Source of the DNA: Litorimonas taeanensis
Lineage (GTDB): Bacteria; Pseudomonadota; Alphaproteobacteria; Caulobacterales; Maricaulaceae
DNA: 64,000 nucleotides
Reading direction: 5' to 3'
Assembly: GCF_003634015.1 (NCBI RefSeq)
Contig: NZ_RBII01000002.1
Coordinates: forward strand, 1,018,004-1,082,003
Shown here one piece after another: positions 42,048 to 50,345 of this stretch. How positions within the stretch are numbered: position 1 is the stretch's first letter; the number at the start of each line of letters is the position of its first letter. A model generated the notes under the pieces. The model had not been told where the DNA came from. It ran no database searches and saw nothing but the letters and a program-made list of their open reading frames with translations. A program made the translations under genes and the position numbers.

Positions 42048-42282
42048 AGGTGAGCAGACAATCAATGTCTTTGACACGCGTTGGGAATATAAAATTATCC
42101 AACCTGTTATGAAGGGATTTAGTGTTTTTCGGCAAACACCGCAAAGAGTGCGAGCGCATAAAGTTCAGGCCTTAAACGAAATGGGCCAAGAGGGCTGGGA
42201 GTGTTATCATGTCGATACAGCCACAACGCCGCAAAGCTTTTACATGAAGCGAAGACTAATAGGAGAGTCTCATGCACGATAG
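42037..42282 (+). CDS. DUF4177 protein, copy 1
   Basis: 81 residues from the ATG at 42037, overlapping the Arc-like stop by 11 bp. DUF4177 hallmark: RWEYKII at the N-terminus, LNEMGQEGWECYHV in the middle and a YMKR-type end. The function of the family is unknown. An ATG 11 codons upstream is possible but overlaps more. Its end overlaps the start of copy 2. Confidence 0.75.
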   Translation: MKDEGEQTINVFDTRWEYKIIQPVMKGFSVFRQTPQRVRAHKVQALNEMGQEGWECYHVDTATTPQSFYMKRRLIGESHAR

Positions 42283-42448
42283 ACGCTGGCAATATAAAGT
42301 ACTGACTGTCAAGCCGAGCCCCTTCGCGAGCGCGGAAAAGGCAGATGCAATGATCGAAGAGGTTTTAACGCGCCAAGGTTTAGAAGGATGGGAGTTAATC
42401 AATGCCGTTCTGGTGAGCCACTATTATCGTTTATTCTTCAAACGCTAG
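42272..42448 (+). CDS. DUF4177 protein, copy 2 (58 residues)
   Basis: A short gene with a strong AGGAGAG Shine-Dalgarno (42261-42267) and ATG at 42272, overlapping copy 1 by 11 bp. It reads MHDRRWQYKVLTVKP..., LTRQGLEGWELINAVLV and ends RLFFKR. The RW-x-YK(V/I), GxEGWE and (Y/F)xxKR positions match copy 1, so the two are paralogues. Easily missed because of its length. Function unknown. Confidence 0.8.
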   Translation: MHDRRWQYKVLTVKPSPFASAEKADAMIEEVLTRQGLEGWELINAVLVSHYYRLFFKR

Positions 42449-42463
42449 GGCGAGAATTATAGA

Positions 42464-42504
42464 GGTTAAACCCCAATAAGGTTAAACCCCAATATGGTTA
42501 AACC
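42464..42504. repeat. Three-copy 16-bp-period repeat at a convergent junction
   Basis: GGTTAAACCCCAATA occurs at 42464-42478 and 42480-42494, and GGTTAAACC again at 42496-42504. The third copy covers the 3' end of the glycosyltransferase gene. Arose probably by slippage; possible structural or binding role unclear. Confidence 0.85.
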
Positions 42505-43649
42505 TTGGGAACAGATTTGCCCCTGACGATACGCCACACGCGACGCAAGTTTCGCTTAACCATATGATAGGGGCTACTGGCAATGCGTGTTAAGCGCCGC
42601 ATACGGCGCCAACGTCTTCGGGCCTTTGGCGTGTATTCTGGCGTTAAGTGCTGGAAGAAGACTTCGGATACTGCATCCCATCCATATTTTTTGGCATGAG
42701 CAACGGCGTCTTCTCGGTTGAGTTCAAGGGCCTCAAAACAAGCCGTCCTCAAATCTTCATTGACGGACCCAGCCTTTGAACCAGGAATAATGTCAATTGG
42801 GCCAGAAACAGGATAGCCCGCGACTGGGGTACCTGTAGCCATGGATTCGATAATCACGAGCCCAAAAGTATCTGTTTTTGAAGGGAACACGAAAACATCG
42901 GCATCGGCGAAATATCGCGCCAAGTCTTCTCCAAATTTTGACCCTGTAAAAGTGATGTCCGGATATTTTCGTCTTAATTGTTCTAATTGGGGGCCGTCTC
43001 CAACCACGACTTTAGAGCCGGGTAAGTCTAAATCTAAAAAGGCTTCGATATTTTTCTCAACGGCAACGCGGCCTACATTAACCCATATGGGGCGCTGAAG
43101 TCCTTTATAAACATCCTCTGGGGCGAAACGGCGTTCGGGATTAAATATATCACTATCGACACCACGCGCCCATGCTGCGAGCTTGGTGAAACCGCGTTCA
43201 GCCAGAAAGTCCACCATTGATGGTGTCGTGACCATTGTGCGTCCGCCAGAGTTATGGAACTCGCGTACAAAATTATATGGCCATGAGAGCGGAATAAACG
43301 GGAAACGCGCTTTGATATATTCCGGGAACTTGGTGTGATAGCTTGTCGTGAAAGGCATTTCCCATTTCAAGCATAGCGATCTCGCCATTTGGCCCAATGG
43401 ACCCTCTGTTGCAATGTGAACGGCTTCGGGGCCAAAATCTGTGATGCGTTTTTTAACGCTGCTATAGGCAAAGGGGGCTAGCCGTATATCGGGGTAGGTT
43501 GGCAGCGGCATAGTGAAATAGCCATCGGAAGGGGCGATAACCTCCACGATATGCCCTTTTTCGCGCAAAGCATCTGTTGTTTGCTGTAATGTACGTACAA
43601 CGCCATTGACTTGAGGGTGCCAAGCGTCGGTGATGATAAGAATTTTCAT
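42498..43649 (-). CDS. Family 4 glycosyltransferase
   Basis: 383 residues, GT-B fold. N-terminal MKILIITDAWHPQVNGVVRTLQ with NGV-R-TL, then VGRVAVEKNIEAFLDLDLPGSKVVVGDGP, and the C-terminal donor motif PSKTDTFGLVIIESMATGTPVAGYPVSGP (EX7E). Resembles mannosyltransferases or sulfoquinovosyltransferases of lipid biosynthesis. Substrate uncertain. A basic C-terminal tail (about 345-383, rich in Arg and Lys) may bind membrane. Confidence 0.88.
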   Translation of the reverse strand: MKILIITDAWHPQVNGVVRTLQQTTDALREKGHIVEVIAPSDGYFTMPLPTYPDIRLAPFAYSSVKKRITDFGPEAVHIATEGPLGQMARSLCLKWEMPFTTSYHTKFPEYIKARFPFIPLSWPYNFVREFHNSGGRTMVTTPSMVDFLAERGFTKLAAWARGVDSDIFNPERRFAPEDVYKGLQRPIWVNVGRVAVEKNIEAFLDLDLPGSKVVVGDGPQLEQLRRKYPDITFTGSKFGEDLARYFADADVFVFPSKTDTFGLVIIESMATGTPVAGYPVSGPIDIIPGSKAGSVNEDLRTACFEALELNREDAVAHAKKYGWDAVSEVFFQHLTPEYTPKARRRWRRMRRLTRIASSPYHMVKRNLRRVWRIVRGKSVPKV

Positions 43650-44134
43650 ATGGCTCTCATGCCATAATCTCTTGCGGTCGAATAGTACCGCAACAAAAAG
43701 TTCACATATTACAGAGGCTTGCGGAAATTCCTGATGTCTCTGCGCAGCAACTAAATAAGTCGGCGATTTTTATACAGGGTTTGTCCACTGTTTTAATGAG
43801 TCTGGTGGTGTCTTTTTGTTCGCAGAGCACCCTATCAGGGCTTTACCGCACTCCTCGATTCTAGGGTGTGGTTTTATCAAAAAAGTAACATGAAGGTTTT
43901 GTAAAAAATTTGACGTAATCCCAAAGGCTTAACGGTTCATAAACCATTTTAGTCTCATTTCGAACATACTAGGTGTTGACGTGAAAGCCGAATTACACAC
44001 TATATGTAGTCGAAACGGTTCGTTTTCATGTTAAACCGCAGATAAAGGGGGTTCTGTCCGTCTGGACTGAATTATTATGTGCGGGACACTTGATAAGGGC
44101 TGGTTGCGTGAACACCTCGGGAGGGAAATGAGGC
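43650..44134. other. 485-bp divergent intergenic region before nrdA
   Basis: No gene. It contains a TTGACG/ACTATA promoter with an overlapping NrdR-like box near the nrdA side (see separate entry) and a 120-base nrdA leader. On the glycosyltransferase side no clear promoter was picked. Confidence 0.7.
43976..44012 (+). promoter_or_regulatory. nrdA promoter with NrdR box
   Basis: -35 TTGACG (43976-43981) and -10 ACTATA (43999-44004), 17 bp apart. ACACTATATGTAGTCG (43997-44012) matches the NrdR consensus acaCwAtATaTwGtgt at about 13 of 16 positions and overlaps the -10. A second box, which NrdR usually needs, is not convincing. Confidence 0.55.
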
Positions 44135-46072
44135 ATGAGTGAGATGACACAGAGTGAATTCACATCTTTGAGTGAAAATGATATAGACGTTATGGACGAG
44201 TCTGCGCGTGCGGAACTAACGATGAAACCAAAGGTCGCTGAAATATCACAGAAAGAAAAAACGTCTAAGCCCCTGAATCCGGGTACAGCCCGTCCGAAAA
44301 CTGTACGGGCTCGTGATGCTTTACTGACTGATTTCGGCAAGAAAACGCTCGTTGATCGTTACCTTTTACCTGATGAGTCGTATCAAGATATGTTCGCCCG
44401 TGTTTCGCAGGCTTACGCTGATGATACAGACCACGCTCAGCGCCTTTATAATTATATGTCTAAGCTGTGGTTTATGCCTGCAACGCCCGTATTATCGAAT
44501 GGCGGCGCTGATCGCGGCCTCCCCATTTCTTGTTTTCTAAACTCCGTTGATGACAGTCTTGATTCGATTGTTGATATTTGGAACGAGAATGTATGGCTTG
44601 CCTCTAATGGCGGCGGAATCGGTACTTATTGGGGAAGCGTCCGGTCTATCGGTGAGAAAATTGGTCGTGCAGGTAAAACATCCGGTATTATCCCATTCAT
44701 TCGTGTGATGGATTCTCTGACGCTTGCGATTTCACAAGGCTCTTTACGGCGAGGTTCGGCTGCCGTTTATTTGGATATTCATCACCCAGAAATTGAAGAA
44801 TTTTTGGAAATCCGCAAGCCAACAGGTGACTTTAACCGTAAATCTTTGAATCTGCATCACGGGTTGAACATTACCGATGAATTTATGGAGGCCGTTGCCT
44901 CTGGATCAGAATTTGGTCTGCGTAGCCCGCATACAAATTTGGTCATTAAAACGGTTGATGCGCGTAAGATTTGGCAGAAAATTCTGGAAATGCGCCTGCA
45001 AACTGGTGAACCTTATATGGTGTTCTCTGACACAGTGAATAAGGCTTTAGCGCCGCATCAGCGTGAAGCGGGTATGAAAGTCCAGCAGTCTAATCTTTGT
45101 GCAGAAATTATGCTCGCAACGGGTAAAGACACATATGGCAAAGACCGTACAGCGGTGTGTTGTTTGTCTTCTTTGAATGCTGAGCGTTGGGATGAGTGGA
45201 AAGATCAAGAAGGCTTTATCGAAGATATTATGCGTTTCTTGGATAATGTCCTTGAGAGCTTTATCCGTAATGCACCCGATAAAATGGCTCAGGCGAAGTA
45301 TTCCGCAGCAAGAGAGCGTTCAGTCGGCCTTGGTTTAATGGGCTTCCATTCGCTTCTACAATCAAAATCAATTCCGTTTGAAAGCGCAATGGCCAAGAGT
45401 TTCAATAATCGGATGTTCTCTTATATTCGTTCACAGGCGAATGCAGCGTCTAAAGCCCTTGCAGCAGAGCGTGGTGCTTGCCCTGATGCGCTTGACATGG
45501 GCGTTACGGATGAGCGTTTCAGCCATAAAATGGCTGTGGCCCCAACGGCGTCTATTTCGATTATTTGCGGCGGAACATCCGCGGGCATCGAACCAATCCC
45601 AGCGAATATCTATACGCATAAAACCTTGTCAGGCTCGTTTACCGTAAAGAACAAGTTCCTAGAGGATGTTCTCGAAGAAAAAGGTCTAAACCGCGACGGT
45701 GTTTGGGCCACGATTCTTGAAAATGAAGGCTCGGTTCAGCATATTGATGAACTGGATGAGCATGAAAAAATGGTCTTCCGTACAGCCTTTGAAATTGACC
45801 AGCGCTGGGTGATTGAGCATGCGGCCGACCGCGCGCCGCATATTTGCCAAGCTCAATCTTTGAACATTTTCATCCCGGGTAATGTCGATAAATGGGACCT
45901 ACATATGCTGCATTGGCAAGCCTGGGAAAAAGGCGTGAAGTCGCTTTATTATTGCCGTTCTAAATCGGTTCAGCGCGCCTCATTTGCGGGTTCAGAAAAC
46001 AAAAATGACATGGAAAAAGCCATGGAAGCCGCAGCGCCTACAGATTACGAAGAGTGCCTAGCTTGCCAATAG
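44135..46072 (+). CDS. nrdA: Class I ribonucleoside-diphosphate reductase, alpha subunit
   Basis: 645 residues. Reduces ribonucleotides to deoxyribonucleotides via a thiyl radical. Landmarks: PISCFLNSVDDSL (first redox Cys), SNLCAEIML (Asn/Cys/Glu active-site trio), AVCCLSSLN, and the C-terminal CLACQ redox pair. The N-terminus is short compared with E. coli NrdA (761 residues): residues 1-58 do not show an ATP-cone, so overall activity control may be missing or elsewhere. No nrdB is in the window. Start assigned to the first ATG behind GGGAGGGA. Confidence 0.94.
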   Translation: MSEMTQSEFTSLSENDIDVMDESARAELTMKPKVAEISQKEKTSKPLNPGTARPKTVRARDALLTDFGKKTLVDRYLLPDESYQDMFARVSQAYADDTDHAQRLYNYMSKLWFMPATPVLSNGGADRGLPISCFLNSVDDSLDSIVDIWNENVWLASNGGGIGTYWGSVRSIGEKIGRAGKTSGIIPFIRVMDSLTLAISQGSLRRGSAAVYLDIHHPEIEEFLEIRKPTGDFNRKSLNLHHGLNITDEFMEAVASGSEFGLRSPHTNLVIKTVDARKIWQKILEMRLQTGEPYMVFSDTVNKALAPHQREAGMKVQQSNLCAEIMLATGKDTYGKDRTAVCCLSSLNAERWDEWKDQEGFIEDIMRFLDNVLESFIRNAPDKMAQAKYSAARERSVGLGLMGFHSLLQSKSIPFESAMAKSFNNRMFSYIRSQANAASKALAAERGACPDALDMGVTDERFSHKMAVAPTASISIICGGTSAGIEPIPANIYTHKTLSGSFTVKNKFLEDVLEEKGLNRDGVWATILENEGSVQHIDELDEHEKMVFRTAFEIDQRWVIEHAADRAPHICQAQSLNIFIPGNVDKWDLHMLHWQAWEKGVKSLYYCRSKSVQRASFAGSENKNDMEKAMEAAAPTDYEECLACQ

Positions 46073-46116
46073 GCTGTGATTCTTAGTCCGCCTTCATAGT
46101 TGAAGGCATGAATAGT

Positions 46117-46153
46117 AAAAAGCGTCGACCCAATGGGGTTGGCGCTTTTTTTG
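46117..46153 (+). terminator. Terminator of nrdA
   Basis: About 15-bp stem with two G-T pairs (46117-46131 with 46136-46150), loop AATG, then T run. Confidence 0.88.
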
Positions 46154-46316
46154 TGGCTTTTCAGTCACAGTTATTGGAACAAAACACAGTTTCTGACCTT
46201 AATTAAGAGAAATGGCATGAAATTGTCATAATTTAAGGGCAGAGAAACGAAATTCGTGCAATAGTGACGAAACATGTCAAAATGTTACAGGTTTTAACAA
46301 AGGAAAGGGCGGGAGC

Positions 46317-47039
46317 GTGTCTAAATTAGACAAAATTATCGACAATAAACGCTCTTTTGCCAAGCGTGCGATTCTTGCGTCATGTATATCTGTGCTTTCC
46401 TTATCTTTCTCTTATGCCGCAACGGCCCAAGACGATGGGCAAACAGCCTCTAAAACAACAGAGGGTTTGAATCTAAATCTGGGCAGTTCGTCTTTGTCGG
46501 GATTTGATACGCCGCTTATTGATCTGCCGGCCAAAAGTGTCGGGTCAACATTATTTAAGCTAGATATTTCAGATCCAAGCTGTCTTTCAGGTACGGGGCA
46601 GTGTTTGCGCCGCGATGACCGTGTGGATATGGGACTGAGCAAGCAATTTACGAGCGTTTCGGAAAAAGGAATCGACCTTTCTGTAACGCCTCGGGCTTCT
46701 ATGCGGTTCGATAATGACAACTCCTCAACCCTTGTGGGTGCTGTTGTCGAAATTGGCGAAGATTTACGTAAAGGCTCAAATATCAAGAGCAATACTTGGT
46801 ATGTTTTTGCTGGGGCCGATGCCGAGGCTTTGACATATGGGCCGAATAGTGTTGATCGACTCACAAGCGGGCAATTCTATCTACAAGATAATATTATTGT
46901 CGGCGACGCACAGGCGGGTGTTGGGTATAGAATAGGGGACGCAGATGTTTCTTTGTCATACTCCAGACGCGAAGCTAGCTCTGATGATTTTAAATTTTCA
47001 GAAGATGCCGCGGCGCTTTCCTTCACTTGGAAGCGATAA
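46317..47039 (+). CDS. Exported outer-membrane-type beta protein, unknown
   Basis: 240 residues from a GTG start with GGAAAGGGCGGGAGC just upstream. A signal peptide (core ILASCISVLSLSFSYA, cleavage near AATAQ-DD) is followed by strand-like segments with alternating residues (GIDLSVTPRASMRFD, TLVGAVVEIGED, TWYVFAGADAEALTYG, DAQAGVGYRIGDADVSLSYSRRE, AALSFTWKR). It has the look of a 10- to 12-strand barrel but lacks a terminal aromatic. Family not recognised with certainty. It lies between nrdA and lysK. Confidence 0.65.
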   Translation: MSKLDKIIDNKRSFAKRAILASCISVLSLSFSYAATAQDDGQTASKTTEGLNLNLGSSSLSGFDTPLIDLPAKSVGSTLFKLDISDPSCLSGTGQCLRRDDRVDMGLSKQFTSVSEKGIDLSVTPRASMRFDNDNSSTLVGAVVEIGEDLRKGSNIKSNTWYVFAGADAEALTYGPNSVDRLTSGQFYLQDNIIVGDAQAGVGYRIGDADVSLSYSRREASSDDFKFSEDAAALSFTWKR

Positions 47040-47099
47040 CACCCATAAGGCTTAGATTCGCGCATTGACGAAACCGCCTATCAAGCCTAACTCCCGCTC

Positions 47100-48698
47100 A
47101 TGACTGTTGATACCTATATGAGTTCCAAAGCTTGGCCCTTTGAACAGGCCCGTCTTATTTTAAAGCGTTTGGATATTGAAAAACGTCGCGGCATTGACCG
47201 CGGGGATAAACCTGTTGTGTTCGAAACGGGGTATGGCCCTTCTGGCTTGCCGCATATCGGTACATTTGGCGAAGTTGTCCGCACGACTATGGTGCGCAAT
47301 GCCTTTATTGCTTTGACGGAAGGCAAGATAGCCACACGCTTGATTTGTGTGTCAGATGATTTGGACGGTATGCGCAAAGTGCCGTCGACTGTGCCGAACC
47401 CAGAAAGCCTAGAAAGCTATTTGCAAAAACCCTTAACAGATGTGCCAGACCCGTTCGGTACGCATGACAGCTATGGTGCGCATATGAATGCGCGCTTACG
47501 CGCTTTCCTCGATAGCTTTGGTTTTGAATATGAGTTCATGTCCGCCACAGAAATTTATCGTTCAGGGGGCTATGATAAATATCTATTACGCGCTCTTGAA
47601 AAATTTGATGATATTATGGCTGTTATGCTCCCGACACTAGGAGAAGAAAGACGCGCAACCTATTCGCCATTTTTGCCTATTTCACCAAGTACCGGTCGGG
47701 TGCTCTATGTTCCCATGAAATCAGTGGATGCGAAAGCCGGAACCATTACTTTTGATGATGAAAATGGAAGCGAAGTCACTTTGCCTGTGACAGGCGGTCA
47801 TGTGAAATTACAGTGGAAGCCTGACTTTGGTATGCGGTGGGCTGCGCTTGGTGTGGATTTCGAAATGTTTGGAAAAGACCACCAAGATAACGCGCCAATA
47901 TATTCACGCATATGTAAAATTTTAGGCGGCGAAGCGCCTGTTCAATATGTCTATGAGTTATTCCTAGACGAGAAGGGCGAGAAAATTTCGAAGTCTAAGG
48001 GCAATGGTATATCCGTCGAAGATTGGCTTGCCTATGCACCACAAGAGAGCCTCTCTTTATTTAATTTTGCAAAACCTCGCGCTGCGAAAAAGCTGTATTT
48101 TGATGTTATTCCAAAAACAGTTGATGAATATTTTCAGCATTTGGCCGCTTTTTCAAATCAAGATGAAAAGGCTCAAGCCAACAATCCAGTTTGGCATATT
48201 CATAATGGCAATCCGCCAAGTGCTGTCCCGCCAGTTACCTTCGCGTTGCTATTAAATTTGGTGAGTGCGGCGAATGCGTCTGATCGTGATATTCTTTGGG
48301 GCTTTATTGAGCGCTATGCGCCTGAAGCTAACCCAAAAGATAATCCTGCTTTGGATCAACTCGCTGATTTTGCTGTTCGCTATTACCAAGACTTCGTAAA
48401 ACCAAACAAGGCCTACCGCGCGCCAGATGCCCAAGAGAAATCGGCGTTAGAAGATTTGGCCGGGCGGCTACGCACAGTTCCCGATGCCGAGAAAACGGAT
48501 GGTGAAGCCTTACAAACGCTTATCTTCGCTGTCGGTAAAGACCATGAGTTTGAAAACCTTCGGAATTGGTTCAAAGCCATTTATGAAGTGTGCTTAGGTC
48601 AAAGCCAAGGCCCACGTTTTGGATCTTTCGTGGCGATTTATGGCCCTGATGAAACGGCAGAGCTGATTGAAAAAGCTCTATCTGGCGTGTCAGAATAA
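47100..48698 (+). CDS. lysK: Lysyl-tRNA synthetase, class I
   Basis: 532 residues. Class I signature motifs: HIGH variant PHIG (52-54) in [15 protein letters not shown] and KMSKS variant KISKSKGNG near residue 300, with the class-I-specific DGMRKVPS block. Typical of archaea and alphaproteobacteria, which use this form in place of the class II LysS. Attaches lysine to tRNA-Lys. The in-frame M7 is an alternative start. Confidence 0.96.
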   Translation: MTVDTYMSSKAWPFEQARLILKRLDIEKRRGIDRGDKPVVFETGYGPSGLPHIGTFGEVVRTTMVRNAFIALTEGKIATRLICVSDDLDGMRKVPSTVPNPESLESYLQKPLTDVPDPFGTHDSYGAHMNARLRAFLDSFGFEYEFMSATEIYRSGGYDKYLLRALEKFDDIMAVMLPTLGEERRATYSPFLPISPSTGRVLYVPMKSVDAKAGTITFDDENGSEVTLPVTGGHVKLQWKPDFGMRWAALGVDFEMFGKDHQDNAPIYSRICKILGGEAPVQYVYELFLDEKGEKISKSKGNGISVEDWLAYAPQESLSLFNFAKPRAAKKLYFDVIPKTVDEYFQHLAAFSNQDEKAQANNPVWHIHNGNPPSAVPPVTFALLLNLVSAANASDRDILWGFIERYAPEANPKDNPALDQLADFAVRYYQDFVKPNKAYRAPDAQEKSALEDLAGRLRTVPDAEKTDGEALQTLIFAVGKDHEFENLRNWFKAIYEVCLGQSQGPRFGSFVAIYGPDETAELIEKALSGVSE

Positions 48699-48755
48699 AA
48701 CACACGACAAGACAGCGGCGTAGAAACTTTTCTGTATTTATGATATAGCTCCCCT

Positions 48756-49604
48756 ATGGGGCGCCTCATAAAAATTATTGTGACTCTGTTGTGGCTATTT
48801 CCTATGGCCACCATAGCGAATGCCACGCCTTCAGATAACGCTGCCCAAATTTCTGTGGTTCAAGATTTAATGCGTATTGGGCAGTATCAGCAGGCCTATG
48901 AAATGGCCATAGCATTAGAAACGGCAGGGGGTTATGCGCTAGCATCTGAAAGCTTGGCGCGGCAAGTCTTGCTTGGCGAAGCGCAAAACTTAAAGAAAGC
49001 GGCCAAAACGGCCCGCGATTTGGCCGAAGAGGCCTTGAGGCTAAAACCAAATCATCAAAATGCCCGATTACAATATGCATTAGCGGATGGGTTTGTTGTT
49101 CGCATGTCGAGTGGCCTGACCGCTTGGGTGAAAAAGCTACCCCAGAAGAGTTTTGAAAAAATAGAAATTTATAGACAATTTTTTCCAGAGGATGAGAGGG
49201 GTGATGCGCTTCTCGGAGCTTGGCATTTAGGCATTGCTAGAAAAATTGGAGATGAAAGGGCGAATAATTTATTTGGAGCTTCAATAAGAGAGGGGATGCG
49301 TCTGTATGAACAGGCTCTGCAGAAATCTCCGAATGATCCCGTTATGCTTATTAATTACGCTTTCTCGCTTTTGACGTTGCAGGCCGACGATTATTATGAC
49401 CTCAATAAAGTTAGAGGTCTGATAGAACATGCGCAGGCCCAACCGCCTCAAGACGACCTTCAGCGTAAACTCATTGAACACGGCTTAAATGTTTTAACCC
49501 TGCTAGCTACACCTGAAAAAGCACGAAACTATGCAGATCAGTTTCTAGATGGGGAGGAGATAGAGAGCGATATTTATGAATATAGCGAGAGAGCAAACAA
49601 CTGA
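48756..49604 (+). CDS. Exported TPR-like protein
   Basis: 282 residues with a signal peptide (cleavage near IANA-TP, residue 23). Helical repeats: VVQDLMRIGQYQQAYEMAIALETAGG, KKAAKTARDLAEEALRLKPNHQNARLQYALAD, EQALQKSPNDPVMLINYAFSLLTL, DDLQRKLIEHGLNVLTLL. Periplasmic TPR adapter is likely. Follows lysK by 57 bp, perhaps co-transcribed. Confidence 0.75.
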   Translation: MGRLIKIIVTLLWLFPMATIANATPSDNAAQISVVQDLMRIGQYQQAYEMAIALETAGGYALASESLARQVLLGEAQNLKKAAKTARDLAEEALRLKPNHQNARLQYALADGFVVRMSSGLTAWVKKLPQKSFEKIEIYRQFFPEDERGDALLGAWHLGIARKIGDERANNLFGASIREGMRLYEQALQKSPNDPVMLINYAFSLLTLQADDYYDLNKVRGLIEHAQAQPPQDDLQRKLIEHGLNVLTLLATPEKARNYADQFLDGEEIESDIYEYSERANN

Positions 49605-49629
49605 CGCCTTATCAGATTGTGCGTTGTTC

Positions 49630-50256
49630 TTACTGAGACACCCAGACAATCCGCGCAATCCATTGGATCTCACTTCGGGCTAGCTTCCTATCCTCATATT
49701 CGCGATTAAGGGATATAAGTGAAATATGAGTTTGTGATTGGGATTGTAATTCTTTTGCCATTATTTCGCCCTCAAGGGTTTTCACGACCACGCGATCGCC
49801 TTTGCGAATGTTTTCATTGGGAGCGACTAAGATTTTATCACCGGCCCTTAGGACTGGCGACATAGAATCCCCAGCAATCTGGAGGCAGTAAACATTCTCA
49901 TCCCGTAGGCCAGGTACGCGGACATCGTCCCACCCGGCTCCAACAGGGAAACCAGCATCATCAAAGAAACCCTGATTGCCGGCTTGGGCAAGGCCAATTA
50001 CTGGAATGGAGGGCCCATGGGCCCCAGCTTGGTCTGCGAAACGGGCGAAGTCTTCAAAGCTCATACCAATGGTTGCGAGAACTTTGGCGAGGCTTTCGGT
50101 GCTTGGCCAACGATCTTTACCTGATGAGGATTGCCGTTTTGATTTATTGAAAGTTGTCGGGTCAAGACCTGCTTGGCGCGCGAGGCCTGACGGGCTGGTA
50201 CTTAAATTCCGCGCAAGCCGGTCAAGAGCGTTCCAAATGTCAGAGTGCGAAAGCAT
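49630..50256 (-). CDS. HTH/S24 (LexA-like) repressor
   Basis: 208 residues. N-terminal phage-repressor-like HTH (ALDRLARNLSTSPSGLARQAGLDPTTFNKSKR, about 10-45). C-terminal S24 peptidase with Ser131 in IAGDSMSP and Lys159 in VVVKTLEGE, the catalytic pair for self-cleavage. A candidate Ala92-Gly93 bond lies in GLAQAGNQG, where LexA/CI-type proteins cleave. No gene beside it looks like a typical SOS target. The regulator of a stress or prophage-derived response is inferred. Confidence 0.83.
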   Translation of the reverse strand: MLSHSDIWNALDRLARNLSTSPSGLARQAGLDPTTFNKSKRQSSSGKDRWPSTESLAKVLATIGMSFEDFARFADQAGAHGPSIPVIGLAQAGNQGFFDDAGFPVGAGWDDVRVPGLRDENVYCLQIAGDSMSPVLRAGDKILVAPNENIRKGDRVVVKTLEGEIMAKELQSQSQTHISLISLNREYEDRKLARSEIQWIARIVWVSQ

Positions 50257-50293
50257 GATTTCGACCTAGGAAAAAAAGCCTAATAGGTCAAAT

Positions 50294-50320
50294 AAAAAGC
50301 CCGCCAACAATGCGGGCTCT
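50294..50320 (-). terminator. Terminator of the first ammonium transporter gene
   Basis: Stem AGCCCGC (50298-50304) with GCGGGCT (50312-50318) followed on the minus strand by a T run (complement of AAAAA at 50294-50298). Confidence 0.8.
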
Positions 50321-50345
50321 TTCTGAACTTAAAAGTGGGCTAGGC

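Noticed and set aside
41841..42448. Toxin-antitoxin module around the Arc-like protein
   Set aside because: The neighbouring DUF4177 proteins do not resemble any toxin family I know, and the Arc-like gene is preceded by a membrane SPFH gene.
43961..43976. Second NrdR box upstream of nrdA
   Set aside because: Matches only about half the consensus and its 36-bp distance does not fit the usual helical spacing.
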